NCBI RefSeq assembly: GCF_000003195.3
Contig: NC_012878.2
Location: 12,889,104-12,953,103, forward strand
Direction: 5' to 3'
DNA: 64,000 nucleotides
DNA from: Sorghum bicolor
Lineage: Eukaryota > Streptophyta > Magnoliopsida > Poales > Poaceae
The notes beneath the pieces are model-generated. The model was not told where the DNA came from. It was given only the letters and a program-made list of their open reading frames with translations, and made no database searches. The translations under genes and the position numbers were made by a program. Positions 21,379 to 32,600 of this stretch are shown in pieces. Each line of letters begins with the position of its first letter. Within the stretch, counting starts at the first letter, position 1.

Positions 21379-22605
21379 TGTTGATATTTGGGAACGCAAT
21401 AAGGAATTGATCCGCAAGCGCACGGATATCGGTGAGCACTTCACCCGGGAAATTATCTAGAGTATCGTATTTATTTTTTTACCACTAGGAGAAAGAGTGC
21501 ATCTGACTAACCGGTCTATTACTACTAACCTTTTAGGCACAAAGAATGTCTTTCGATGTGAGTGATAAATAGAGAAGACTGCAACCGTAGTCTCCTTCTA
21601 ACCTTGGTAAGGATGATCTATTGTTCTAATGGGGAGGCTAACGGAATCTAGACAACACAAAGGATGTTCGACCCGCACCTATAAATTCCTGCTAACGAGA
21701 TGTGATCTACAAAGGTAACTCGAAATTGTCACGTTCCTCACTACTACCACGGTCCAGCTAGTTAGGGAATATCTATGAGTACCCCAGCCTAAACATCACG
21801 TTTACGCCAGCAATGATTACTCTAAACTCTACGCGAAGAGATTAAAGTAAACTCATAAACCATAAGAACAATAAAACAAGAACTTACTAGAATTTAGAAG
21901 TCGAATTACTGAAGAATCCTAGGAGCAAGCTTCGGGTTAGGAGAACTTGATCCCGCAGGTACAAGCTTGGAGTAGACACCGACAGGCCAGGCTTTCTCCA
22001 ATCTACACCTCCACTCTATCTCTCTCAATCTAGTAGAAACTAGAAGATCTATTTCTACCTTACATTGGTTGCTAAGCCTAAAAAGAAATATTAATTAGAG
22101 AAGAGGTTTTCCTTCGAGGGCACCCCTCAGTCTCTATGATAATTTCTTCATGTCTTCTCCAGGGGCCAGGGGGGTCTCCTTATATAGTCCTCCCCTTCTA
22201 TGCGTTTTTGGGTCGATAGGCGAGGTGGTACTATGTTTTTCTTGATCCAATAGGTCGGTGGAATATCCCGAGCGAAGAGAGTCCTGATTGGCATCCAGAG
22301 GGGGGCGGGCGCCCAGGTCACCAGGGCGGGCGCCCTGGGCCTGGCCCCTTTCGGCCTCCGTCTTCTTCCCGTGGCTTCTGGAGTCTTCTAGATGGTGGAA
22401 AATCTCGCGGTGCGTTGATATCTCTATGTAATCCCGACATGTGGGCCTTTCTTCCTTATTTCCTGATAACCCCCTGCAGAAATAGATAAACAACAAAACT
22501 CGTGGAATTCTGTCAGATCAAACCCTAATTCTAGGTGTTGGTTGCATATTGGTCCTTTCTCTTGTTTCTTTGATAATTAAAATTGATACTTAAGAACCGT
22601 CAACA
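21379..22605 (-). repeat. Athila-2 5' LTR (right)
   Basis: A 1227-bp LTR, TGTTGAT...CAACA, with two GGGCGGGCGCCC blocks near 22310-22340. Relative to the left LTR it has lost about 8 nt near 21680. It should contain the element's promoter, transcribing leftward. Confidence 0.95.
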
Positions 22606-24110
22606 TTATGTACAGTTTATTGTTTCAGTAAGGTTTATTGAAGCTGATACTACTCCTAATTCTTGCTCACAATCTCAGATTTCAATGGCAAATGGAGACT
22701 ACTGACTACCATAATGAAAAGTGGAGCCTTCTTTCTTTGCACTTGTTGAGGAATAAAAATAACACTGCATATATTCATCTTAATGCTAAATTAGTCCCTA
22801 AATGCAGAATGCCTAGGGTTAAACTTTACCTATTTATCCTATCACGAATTGAGTGATTCAGTTGTGCTTGCATGCTACTGCAAGGATTTTCCACTAAAAG
22901 AACATGACAGTTCCCCACCCCCTAAATTGAAGTACTTGACCCTTGAGGACGCAGAAATTTTGGAGGGGGAGATGCAACTGGAGGTAAGGGAAATGAATCT
23001 GTGCCACAATTTTGCAGAAATCTTTGGAGGAGAAAGGCAATGGGAAGTACCTCTCACAGAGGGCAGTAGCAGGTCGTGATGAAGGGAGACAGCGACTGCC
23101 CAGAATCTTGGATCGGGAGGCACCAGTGCACCGGATGTGATGGCATGTGTCGGCGGCGGCAGCACAAAGCATGGTGAGGCAGCATGGCGCCAGGGTGATT
23201 CCATGGTGGAAAGGCATGGAGGCGGCGTCGAGCTGATGAGGGTAGGGCTTGTCGTCTCCGCGGGGTCGAGGTGAGGCCAGTGGCGTCTTCGCGGGAGCCC
23301 TCACAGGTTGAGGAGGATGACGCGCCGTGGATGGAAGCCGCCATGAGACACGCGGTGCCCGCACGCTCGTCCGAGCTGAGGAAAGGAAGGCCGCGCGGAC
23401 ATGACGTACCTAGTGTCAGGGACGCAATGCTTCAACGATGTCCTGCCACGCCCCAGCGATGACGACGATGGTGACGACGCAGGTGTGACGAAGACTCGCC
23501 GTCACGAAGAAGCGTTGGGGTAGGGCTTTACCGGTGAGCACCGACGCGGACGCGGCCAACGGCGAGCTCGTGGTGGCGGTCGTGACGGCGCACGACACCA
23601 GACTCTATGCAGACGTGGACGCGGCCATCGGCGCGCTCGTGGCCACGGTCCCGACAGCGCTCGTGACCAATGATGGGATCGGGGCGCTCGCGACGGCGTT
23701 GGGTGAGCGCGGACGCTCGTGGCGGCGGTCCCGACGGCGGTTGCTACGGATCGCGGGGAATCATGGGGGACCGCCATCGTGGCCATGGACGCTCGTGGCG
23801 GCGGTCCCGATGGCTCACACCGACATCGAGGGAGGGGATCGGGGCGTGGGATCATTGTCGTCTAGGGAGGGGTTCGGGGTGCGACCGCTCTCGTCCAGGG
23901 AGCAGATCAGGGCGCGGGGATCAACGACACTCATGCGGACGCGATAGGAAAGCGGGAGGGGATCGGGGAGGGGATCACGGATATCCAGGTTGTTTCCTAA
24001 TGTGCTAATGTGGGGACATGGACGCAGACGCAAGGCTCATGAGGGCAGACGGACGAAAACGAATGTCGCACCAAAAAAATGTCCATCTTTTGGTCTTTTT
24101 AGTTGTAGGA
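22606..24110. other. Helitron interior, 5' side, with GC-rich cargo
   Basis: 22606-22890 is AT-rich and unrecognised. 23050-23960 is strongly GC-rich, with repeats of a gctcgtggcggcggtcccga motif (about 23718 and 23790, degenerate copies from 23565). It has long overlapping open frames on both strands, as GC-rich DNA often has. It may be captured 5' gene sequence, but I cannot name a parent gene. Confidence 0.45.
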
Positions 24111-24112
24111 GA

Positions 24113-24531
24113 TATTGTTTAGGATGTTATTTTTTATGTAAATTTGATTTAATTATGCAATATGCATTTTTCATGTATGAGGTTGCTTAAGATGATGGCT
24201 CTCCTCTCACCATTTCCATGTTTCCTTCTCAAATTTATTTTAGTGAATCAAGGTATATATTTAGTTGATTCCATCAATGGTGTTTTTCTACCTTGTCAAT
24301 TTGATTTAGTTGTTAGGTGTCCTTTTTTGAATTATTACTTAGGGTTTTGTCTTTATTTTTAATGTTAGCTCCGAGGTCTACAAATTGGATAGATATACAA
24401 GTGGGAGGTTTTCATCTTCACAGGTTGTTGTTTGAAAGGTTAGATGACAATATTCCTAGACTACTTGTTTTGCATTTAGATCAATTAATTTACTAATTTT
24501 TCCACAGCTCATGATGGGGCGGTCCTTCTAG
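24113..24531 (+). other. CACTA B leader, right part
   Basis: T-rich leader between the Helitron end and the transposase, with no gene. 24170-24300 repeats 9730-9850. Splice-like signals (ttccacag at about 24503) precede the first coding segment, which suggests an intron in the leader. Confidence 0.5.
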
Positions 24532-27500
24532 ATGTATAACTTATCAAGACTAGATCCATCATACATACGCAAGGTCCATAGGTTTGTTGATGCTGCTAAG
24601 AACCATGCTTTGAGAACAAAGACGAAGCACATATATTGTCCATGCATCGACTGTAGAAATATTAACATTTATGAAGATACTAAAGCAATCATTTCTCATC
24701 TGGTCTGCCGAGGATTTATGAAGGATTACTTGATTTGGACGAAGCATGGAGAGGGTAGCTCGGCGCATTATACAATTGGGGACCCTGCGAATACTGATGC
24801 CAATAGTCCAGGCAGGCCTAATGGAGGATTTCAGTTTTTCCACAACACACACCAAAGTGAACATGTTGTGCCAAATGTTACTGCTGGTGGTTTTGCTGGG
24901 AGAAATGATGATGACAGAACTCATGTCTTACCAAATGATATAGCTGCGGAAGATTTTGAATTCTTAGAGGCAATATTGCATTGTCATACTGAACCATCAA
25001 TGTTATTAATGAAAGGGATGGAGGCCTTGAAGAAGACAGCTGAAGAGCCTATGTATGATGAGTCCAAGGGTTGTACTAAAGAGTTCATAACACTAAGATC
25101 TATGGTAAAACTATTGATGGCAAAAGCCAGGTATGGTCTGTCTGATGTTGGATTCGATACGTTCTTAAGTATTATCGGAGACATGCTTCCAAAGGAGAAC
25201 AAATTGTCTGCTAACACATATCATGCAAAAGAAGCTGATCAGTCCGCTCACTATGGGTGTCAAGAAGATCCATGCATGTAGGAATCATTATATCTTATAT
25301 CGCGGTGATCAATACAAGGACTTGGATAGGTATCCAAAGTTTGGGGCAAGTCGGTATAAGACAAATAAAGACTATCGACAGGAGGATTGTGCTGCCTCCA
25401 TGTGTAAAGCAGGGAAGAAGCGAAAGAAGACCCAAAAGAGACCTAGCAGAGTTCAAAACCCACCAGCAAAGATAAAGAAGAGGTTGATTATTATGCGTAG
25501 AAAAAGATTCCTGCTTTAGTGATGTGGTACCTTCCAGTGGTAGATCGACTGAGGATTTTGTTTGCTAACCCTGACGATGCAAAACTTATGAGTTGGCATG
25601 CTTCGGATGAGCACAAAAATGATGGCAAGCTTCACCATCCAGCCAATGGAAAGCAGTGGCAAGATTTTAATGAGAACCATCAAGACTTTGCCAATGAACC
25701 AAGAAATGTTAGGTTCGCACTGAGTACCGACGGAATGAATCCATTTGCTGAGAGGAGCAGCAAGCACAACACATGGCCGGTGATTCTCACCATCTACAAC
25801 CTTCCTCCATGGTTGATGCAGAAGCAAAAATACCTTTTGCTAACCATACTTATCTCTGGACTAGTACAACCTGGAGTTGACATGGATGTTTTCTTGGAAC
25901 CCTTACTGGAGGAGATAAAAATGTTATGGATACAAGGTGTTCAAATGATGGACGAGTATCGCAAAGATTCATCACATTGAGAGCAATTATTTTTGTTACG
26001 ATCAACGATTACCCTACTCTCTTCACATTGTCAGGGCAATTCAAGGGAAAGGTTGGTTGTGTGGTGTGCATAGATGGAACCCACTATGTGTCCCTTAATG
26101 CATCTAAGAAAATAGTGTACATGAGGCATAGACGCTTCTTATCAAAAGGGCACAGGTACCGCCTGAAAAAGATGGATAAGTACTTCGACAATAATGATGA
26201 AAGGAACTCAGATGCACCATCAGGTAATAGCAAAGGCCAGAGAGTTTTCAAAATAGTGAGCAACATCAACTTTGTGTTTGGAAAGAAGACAGAGGATGTC
26301 AAACCAACTCCAGGGGCAACATTCAAGAAGAAGTCCATTTTCTTCGGGTATTTTCCATACTGGAAAGACTTGGACATACGACACGCGATCGATGGTAGGC
26401 ACATCTAGAAGAATGTGTTCGAAAGCCTAATTGGTTCATTGCTAGATATCAAGACGAAGACAAAGGAAGGACTCAATTCACGCTTTGACATGGTACAATT
26501 AGGTATAAAAAAAGAGCTTCATCCTGTTCTTCAAGAAAATGGAAAGTACCATCTCCCAGCAGCAAGCTACAACCTCAACATAGATGAAAAACATGTGATG
26601 TGTGAGTGGTTGAATAATTTGAAAGTCCCCTCTGGATTCTGCTCTAGTATATGAAGTATTGTGTCGATGAAAGACCTTACACTCACCAACTACAACTCAC
26701 ATGATTGTCATGTAATGCTGACTACTTTCCTCCCTATTGCAATAAGGGCTATAAATCCAGTGTTCTTGAAGATGGCAGTCACACGATTGTGCTACTTTTT
26801 CAATAAGGTCACACAAAGGTAATTGACCGTGATGAGTTAGAATCTCTTCAGGAATTCACAGTGGAGACAGTGTCGCAGTTTGAGATGTGTTTCCCCCATC
26901 ATTCTTTGATATCATGGTGCACCTTGTGGTGCACTTGGTTCCACAAATACAAGCATTGGGTCTCATGTACCTGCATGAAATGTGGACATACGAGCGTTTC
27001 ATGGCAATACTAAATGGCTATGTATCAACTCATGCCTGTCCTGAGGCATCCATGATAGAGGGGTACTGTACTGAAGAGGCAATTGAGTCTGGGGGACCAT
27101 TCTACAATAGTGTCCTAAAAGACCAGGTCACAATAGGTTTGCCTTCATCAAGGCATGAGGGTAGGCTGCATGGAAGTGGGAGGATTGGATGGAAATCATT
27201 CATCCCACCAGATTACAATATAGTCCTTGAGGCACATCACAACATCTTACATCAGCTCTCGATAATGGATCATTTGCTCGATCAACACTTGAATGAGCTT
27301 CGAGAACATAATCCTAGGCAAACGAATGATTGGGTAATGAAGGAACACAAGAAACAATTGTACACATGGCTAAGGGAGCAGGATATTCCATCTGGGGAAC
27401 AATTGAGGAACAAACCATCAAGGCTTTGGCATCTGGACCATCACGCTAAGTGACAACATGGCAAACCTATGACATAAGTGGATTCACATTTCATACCAAG

Positions 27501-27941
27501 ACCAAGGACAAAAAGAGCATGACACAAAATAGTGGTGTTCGATGCGAGGCCATAGACGACGAAACTGGTGATATTATTACATACTTTGGCTTCATCGAGG
27601 AAATATGGGAACTAGACTATGGTACATTTCAGATCTCCATGTTTTGATGTCAATGGGTAGAAGATAAACATGTCACAGTGGATAATTATGGGGTCAGAGT
27701 TCTTGATTTAAGTAAGGTGGGATACAAAGATGACTCATGGATCCTTGGTAACCGTGCTGCACAAGTGTTCTATGCTGAACAGATCCTTTCTAAGAATGAG
27801 AAGAAAACTACTGACAAGCCGAAGCATGTAGTTTTTCCAGGAAAGCAACAAGCAATAGGAGTTGATGGTGTAGCGGATCTGGAGGATTTTAACCAGTTCA
27901 ATGACATGTCCCTCTTGTGGACGACCATCCTGCGAAGATAA
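24532..27941 (+). pseudogene. TNP2-type CACTA transposase of element B, frameshifted
   Basis: Blocks in order: transposase-associated domain (24532-25281, YCPCIDCRN, WTKHGEG); a Cys segment in another frame (25223-25519, KKIHACRNHYILYRGDQYKDLD); the Transposase_21 core (25519-25980 and 25926-26408, LSTDGMNPFAERSS, YNLPPWL); HAIDGRHI then stop; DUF4218 (26415-26654 and 26887-27453, PPSFFDIMVHLVVHLV); and DUF4216-like pieces (27450-27941). At least seven frame changes or stops break it. The same domain order occurs in element A, but the sequences differ clearly, so they are separate families. Confidence 0.9.
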
Positions 27942-28079
27942 GAAATGTTGAGCGAAGCATCCCACAAAGTTCTTTGCCTTGGGTGCGCCCTGATGGACAA
28001 GGAAGAATAGTAACTGCCTAGATTGTATTTGTCATTCATCATGTAAACTCTTGTCATCATGTAATCTCATACAAACTTT

Positions 28080-28830
28080 ATGAAACTATATGTGAGACCT
28101 TTGGATTTAGAACTACACTTTCGTAATGTTTTGTCAAATGCAAAAATGTGCTATGTATGAAATGAGATCTTGATGAGTGGAACAAACTTTCTATTCATGA
28201 CTTTTCAAGTTAGGGCCATCTAGGGTCCCAAAAACGTGTGTGTAGCCGAATTTCAAAATATGAGTGGTCCAAACCCTCTCAGATGAAAAGTTGACCATTA
28301 CACCAAATGTTATCTTGATAAGGTGGACAAACTTTGTATTCATGACTTTTGTAGACCATCTCGGGTCCAGTCAAAGTGTTTTTTTAGAAAAATCCAAGAT
28401 TTGATTTGGTCAAACTAGGTCAAACGAGGCAATAAAAGACCTCAAATGAAAAAAAATTGAATACAAAGGAGTTAGAGCTCATCAAGGTCTACCTTTGATA
28501 CATAGTCTATTTTTGCATTTCGAAAAATTTCAGTAAACTCTAGTCACATGTTTTAAAAATCAAGGCTTGACTTGGTCAAACCTGGTCAAACAAGGCACTA
28601 AATGACATCAAATGAAAAACTTTTGAATACACGGGTGTTAGGCCTCATCAAGATACACATTCCATATATAGGACATTTTTGTGTTTGAGAAAGGGTTGGT
28701 AAACTGTGGTCACAAAGTCTTGAATCTCACACAAACTTTATGAAACTATATGAAACTTCGTGAAAATTTGAAATTTTAAAATTTGAATGGTCCAAACCCC
28801 CTCAGATGAAAGTTTGAGTGGTCAATATAC
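28080..28830. repeat. Noncoding 3' repeats of CACTA B, related to the CACTA A array
   Basis: Degenerate direct repeats with motifs such as aaactttgtattcatgactttt, aggtcaaacgaggca and catcaaatgaaaaactttt. In reverse complement these match the ~680-bp units of element A (for example gtcatgaatacaaagtttg at 1378 onward). They lie in the same place, 3' of the TNP2 gene. From 28830 to 29060 the DNA is very AT-rich with aataatata runs and no gene. Confidence 0.7.
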
Positions 28831-29093
28831 AAATAATATATCAATAACATAATTATGTTAAAAATAAATAATATAGAAATAATTATGTTACAAAAAATGT
28901 AGAAACAATACAATTATATTATAATATCAATACACAAATAATATATAAACAATATAATTACTTACAAATAAAGAATATAGAAAAATTATGTTACAAATAA
29001 TTTAGAAACAATATAATCATATTGTAATATAATTATACAAATAATATATAACATTAAAATAAAGAAAATATTTTGTACAGGCGGTTGGGAATG

Positions 29094-29193
29094 NNNNNNN
29101 NNNNNNNNNNNNNNNNNNNNNNNNNNNNNNNNNNNNNNNNNNNNNNNNNNNNNNNNNNNNNNNNNNNNNNNNNNNNNNNNNNNNNNNNNNNNN
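29094..29193. other. Assembly gap (100 N)
   Basis: Exactly 100 N. It lies where CACTA B should end and element C should begin, and 13 bp before one arm of a perfect inverted repeat. Confidence 0.99.
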
Positions 29194-29206
29194 CACTGTC
29201 AGCCCA

Positions 29207-29460
29207 AGCCTAACGGCGTGGATTTCAAACTTCGTGGCGCCTCGGACTTGAAATTTTTCAGGAGGCTGGGCGCGACCTATATAAGGGCGGCATTTCTATA
29301 GGCGGTTCTCAATGCCAACCGCCTGTATAAAAGCATCTCTACAGGCGGTTGGCATTGAGAACCGCCTATAGAAATGCCGCCCTTATATAGGTCGCGCCCA
29401 GCCTCCTGAAAAATTTCAAGTCCGAGGCGCCACGAAGTTTGAAATCCACGCCGTTAGGCT
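29207..29460. repeat. Perfect 121-bp inverted repeat with 12-nt loop
   Basis: Arms 29207-29327 and 29340-29460 are exact reverse complements by base-by-base reading. The loop is taaaagcatctc. Each arm contains the CACTA subterminal motif (CTATAGGCGGTT / CAGGCGGTTGG) and a TATA-like ctatataag. The repeat starts 13 bp from the 100-N gap, so either a real hairpin caused the gap or the assembly mirrored one arm. Confidence 0.95.
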
Positions 29461-30719
29461 GCCGATTTTTCCGCCGCCGCCGTCGCCGGTCTCGCCGCCG
29501 CCGTTCCTCCGCACCCCTCTCTTCTCCAACCCCAACCCCACCAAGTATGCCCGCCCCCCTCTCTTCTTCGACCCCGACCATGACTTCCGCCGCCCCTCGA
29601 CTCTGTGTGGCCGCTGCCACCACCGCCGCCCCCCCGCTGCCCCACGGCCTCCCCGCCGCCGCCGCCCACCCCCACCTCCCCATCCCCCACCCCCTCCCCT
29701 CCCCTGCGCACCACCGAGAAGGTCCCCCACCCTCCCTGCGCTCGAGGTTGAAGAAGATCCTGACATGTGGGGCCCACACATCAGTGAGTAGACAGGGGCT
29801 AGTTAAAAAATTTGTTATGCAATAATTGACACAATATATTTACATATATTCATATAAATAAATAAATAATAAATATAATTGTCTATGTGTATACATGATG
29901 CATATATTTATTTTTTATAATGCAAGATTTATAATGCAATTATTTATATATATTTATATATATTTATATAAATAATAAATAATTAATATTTACTTTATAT
30001 TTAAGTGTCTATGTGTATACATGATGCATATGTTTTAGTTTGATATTTAATTGCTTGTTGTATTTAATTGCTCAGTTAAGATGTGAATCTTGCCTTAAGG
30101 TAAATATATGAGTTGTAGTACTTTTCATAAGCTTTGCCAAAAGCCGAATAGCACAATTTTTGGTTAAGCACATGTGTAGTTATAGTGTTTTAAAGTACTG
30201 TTTCATTTTCTGTCTATACTTAGACAGGGTTGCATTGTTTGTTATGTAAGACCCTGTTAGTTATAGATTTAGCCCTAGATGTTTATAACAAAGTTGTTGA
30301 CAATTTAGTAAGCTTTCTAGAAAAGATGTAGCAAAGATGTAGATAACTTACTAATCTATCTTGTGGTAAAGTTCCATGTCATTTGGCTAAGTTCCATGTC
30401 TATGTATATACATGATCCATATGCTAAGTAATTATTATTTCATTTTTATAATGTAATTATTTATAATGCAATGCAATTATTTATATATATAAATAATAAA
30501 TAATAAATATTTATTTTTAATTTAAGTGTCTATGTATATACATGATGCTTATGCGAGGTTTGTGATGTAATTATTTATAAGTCAACTATTTATAAGCCAA
30601 CGGTTGACTTATTAGCTTTAGGGTTTATGCTTTAGGGTTTAGCACTTAGAGTTTTATCTTCATTGTTCATACTATACTATATAGCATTTCTGATAACATA
30701 TATGCTTTAGAATCTCTCA
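29461..30719 (+). other. CACTA C leader and AT-rich interval
   Basis: 29461-29760 is a C-rich, CCG-repeat leader-like stretch with open frames on both strands that I do not accept as genes. 29800-30660 is AT-rich. A 25-nt motif, gtctatgtgtatacatgatg-like, recurs near 29881, 30006, 30398 and 30527. No gene is supported. Confidence 0.5.
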
Positions 30720-30789
30720 ATGACGACTGCTCCAAGTGAAAACACGGAGCAGGCATAAGGGTCCGGCCCCACGGAGCAGGCACCAGGGT

Positions 30790-30975
30790 CCGCCCCCACG
30801 ATGCAAGAAAAAGGGTCCAACCGCACCAAGAAGGCACCAGGGTCCAGCCCCACCGTGCAAGAAAAAGGGTGCGACCGCACCGAGAAGGCACCAGGGTCCA
30901 GCCCCACCGTGCAAGAAAAAGGGTCCGACCGCATGGAGCAAGAAAAAGGGCCCGAGCACACGGAGAAGGAACAAG
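30790..30975 (+). repeat. 54-bp minisatellite in the PTTA-type gene
   Basis: tgcaagaaaaagggt recurs at about 30801, 30855 and 30909, giving a 54-nt period. That is an 18-residue repeat of Lys/Glu/Pro/Ser-rich sequence in the N-terminal part of the product. A degenerate unit precedes it (from 30750) and others follow to 31010. Confidence 0.8.
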
Positions 30976-31649
30976 GGTCCCACAACACAGAGCAGGCAGA
31001 AGGGTCACATGAGTGAACTCCTTCATACGAGACCTCGGTAAGTGACATTCCTGATCCTCGCATAGAGAGGAAGGCCCGTCGTGAGTACACACGTTACTCC
31101 GATTATAACCCAAAGGGAGAAGTGGTGAATTACTCATCCATAATTATATGTTTCTATACTTTTATGCCCCTCGGTATATGTGAAGAATAATACATGTCTT
31201 TATATGAATAGGAGGTGCTATCTCAATTGAAAGAAATGGAGGAAATCCTATCCCAAGAAGAAGTTGCACATGAAGGTGCACCTGAGCCGACGATGGAGAC
31301 AACCACCGAGACCGGGAACAAAATGAAACGAGGTGAAAGATGATTGAATCATTTTCCAAAAGTAACCTATAGAGTTACAGATGTCAGTGCAACAGGACAG
31401 CCCTTAGCTCTAGAGGATACCTTACCTAAGTGGCGTAACACACTCGGTTTCTTAGTTAGGGACCATCTTGACATCACAGTCAGGGAGTGGAAAAATGTGG
31501 ACAAAGATGAGATCGCAAGAATGTGGAACAGGTTGCTTACGAGGTTTGTTTTACCTCAGGGTTGTAAGGACTTTGATGTTGCCTAGAGGGGGGTGAATAG
31601 GCGTATCTAAAAAACCTAAAACTCAAAACTCAAGTTGCGGAAGTTAAAT

Positions 31650-32600
31650 GCCTGTCGGTACCACCGACAGTTTGGGCCGGTACTACTGGTGTAAGACAGC
31701 CAGTACTACCGATGCAACTGTTGGTACTACCGACGCCCTAAGAGAGCTACAAAATCAAAGTATTTTGAGTTTTGATTCTAGATCTGAGAGTTACCCCACT
31801 CTCCTAGATGTAGTAGAGGGTGATGTTGAAGTTCTCTTGGCTTGGTTCTTCTCCAAAACGTAGATCGACCCTTGTTCACCTATGAATGGGGGTAGATAGG
31901 AAGAACACAAAGAACACAAGAACAAGGGTAGTCGATTCTACCTCCACAGCAAGACAAGATATTTATCCCGTGGTTCAGCTCGCCACCAAGGCTTGCCTAT
32001 GTCCACGTTGTTGAGGAAGCCACACAGGCTTTTCGGGTCTCTTTCAACCCTATCCTCGTTCTCAAGTCAAGAGAGCAATCCCTTGAGATGAGGGGTGATT
32101 TCACTAGATGATTTGAGTGATTACAAACCTCCCGAGGCTACCACATGAGTAGGAAGCTCCATGGGCAACGCCTAGCCGGCTAGGAGCCTTGCTCCAAGAG
32201 TAACAAACACAAATCCAACCGGCTTGACGAAGAAATCAAGTGCTCAAGCTTTGCTTTGATGTTTCTCTCACCAAGAATCCTTCTCTCACTCAATCCCTTG
32301 CAAGATTTGAAGTTAGGAGCAAAGGGGATATAAGAGAGAGGCTTTGGGGAGCTAGAGAGGTGCCTTGGCTGAAGGTTTGGTCGAGTGGAAGAGTGAGCCC
32401 CACGGTTAGAATGAGGGGAAAGCTATTTATACATGTGTTCAGAATAACTGCCGGTACTACCGGGGCAACCACCGGTACCACCGGCTACCTCAGATCTAAC
32501 GGTAAGAAGTCTCTATGATTTGCGAGAAATAAGCCTACCGGTACCACCGGGCTTTTGTCGGTACTACCGACCATTGCCGGTACCACCGGTGGAAGGCCGG
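31650..32600. repeat. CCGGTACCACCGG-type motif clusters (left half of solo LTR)
   Basis: Variants of CGGTA(C/T)(C/T)ACCG recur at irregular 18-30 nt intervals in 31655-31735 and 32448-32600. The same motif continues at 40881-41095 beyond Athila-3. Many copies are near-palindromic. The ORFs across them are not convincing genes. Confidence 0.8.

Larger units (their letters stand above)
13602..22605 (-). mobile_element. Athila-type Ty3/gypsy LTR retrotransposon (Athila-2), full length
   Basis: LTRs lie at 13602-14815 and 21379-22605 and both run TGTTGAT...CAACA. The 5-bp target duplication is TTATG (13597-13601 and 22606-22610). The primer-binding site at 21353-21370 matches the 3' end of tRNA-Asp. 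The polypurine tract lies next to the left LTR. Sense is minus: gag-protease, RT-RNase H, integrase, then an extra ORF. The LTRs differ by about 17 substitutions plus indels by my count by eye (about 1.4 percent). The coding frame has a frameshift and two stops, so it is recently inserted but already disabled. A 100-N gap (16746-16845) interrupts it. Confidence 0.95.
9890..24112 (-). mobile_element. Helitron, non-autonomous, with captured gene sequence
   Basis: On the minus strand it begins TCTCCTACAACTAAAAAG (from 24112) and ends CTACCTACTAG (at 9890). Just before the 3' end is a short hairpin, CCGTAGC-AAC-GCACGG, about 12 nt from the CTAG. Flanks are A (9889) and T (24113), the AT target typical of Helitrons, with no target duplication. 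Net length without the Athila-2 insertion is about 5.2 kb. No Rep/helicase is visible, so it is non-autonomous. It carries an ERO1 exon fragment and other unidentified, partly GC-rich sequence. Confidence 0.75.
9151..29093 (+). mobile_element. CACTA DNA transposon B, interrupted by a Helitron; right end in assembly gap
   Basis: It starts CACTAGTACACATATG at 9151. Next come subterminal copies of an ACAGGCGGTT-type motif (9200-9445), a TATA-like tataaataa near 9450 and a leader. After the Helitron insertion (9890-24112) the leader resumes at 24113 and leads into a TNP2 gene (24532-27941). Downstream are noncoding repeats (28080-28830), AT-rich DNA and a further ACAGGCGGTT at 29077-29086, right at the N gap. 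This order parallels element A. The right terminus is not visible. Alternatively B continues through the gap and owns the PTTA gene at 30.7 kb. I prefer separate elements because subterminal motifs lie between the two genes. Confidence 0.7.

Noticed and set aside
23502..24033. GC-rich ORFs in the Helitron
   Set aside because: Open frames exist on both strands from base composition and short repeats. No protein family is recognisable.
29366..29825. Several overlapping GC-rich ORFs on both strands
   Set aside because: They are low-complexity Pro/Arg/Gly translations of a CCG-rich leader with no conserved motif.
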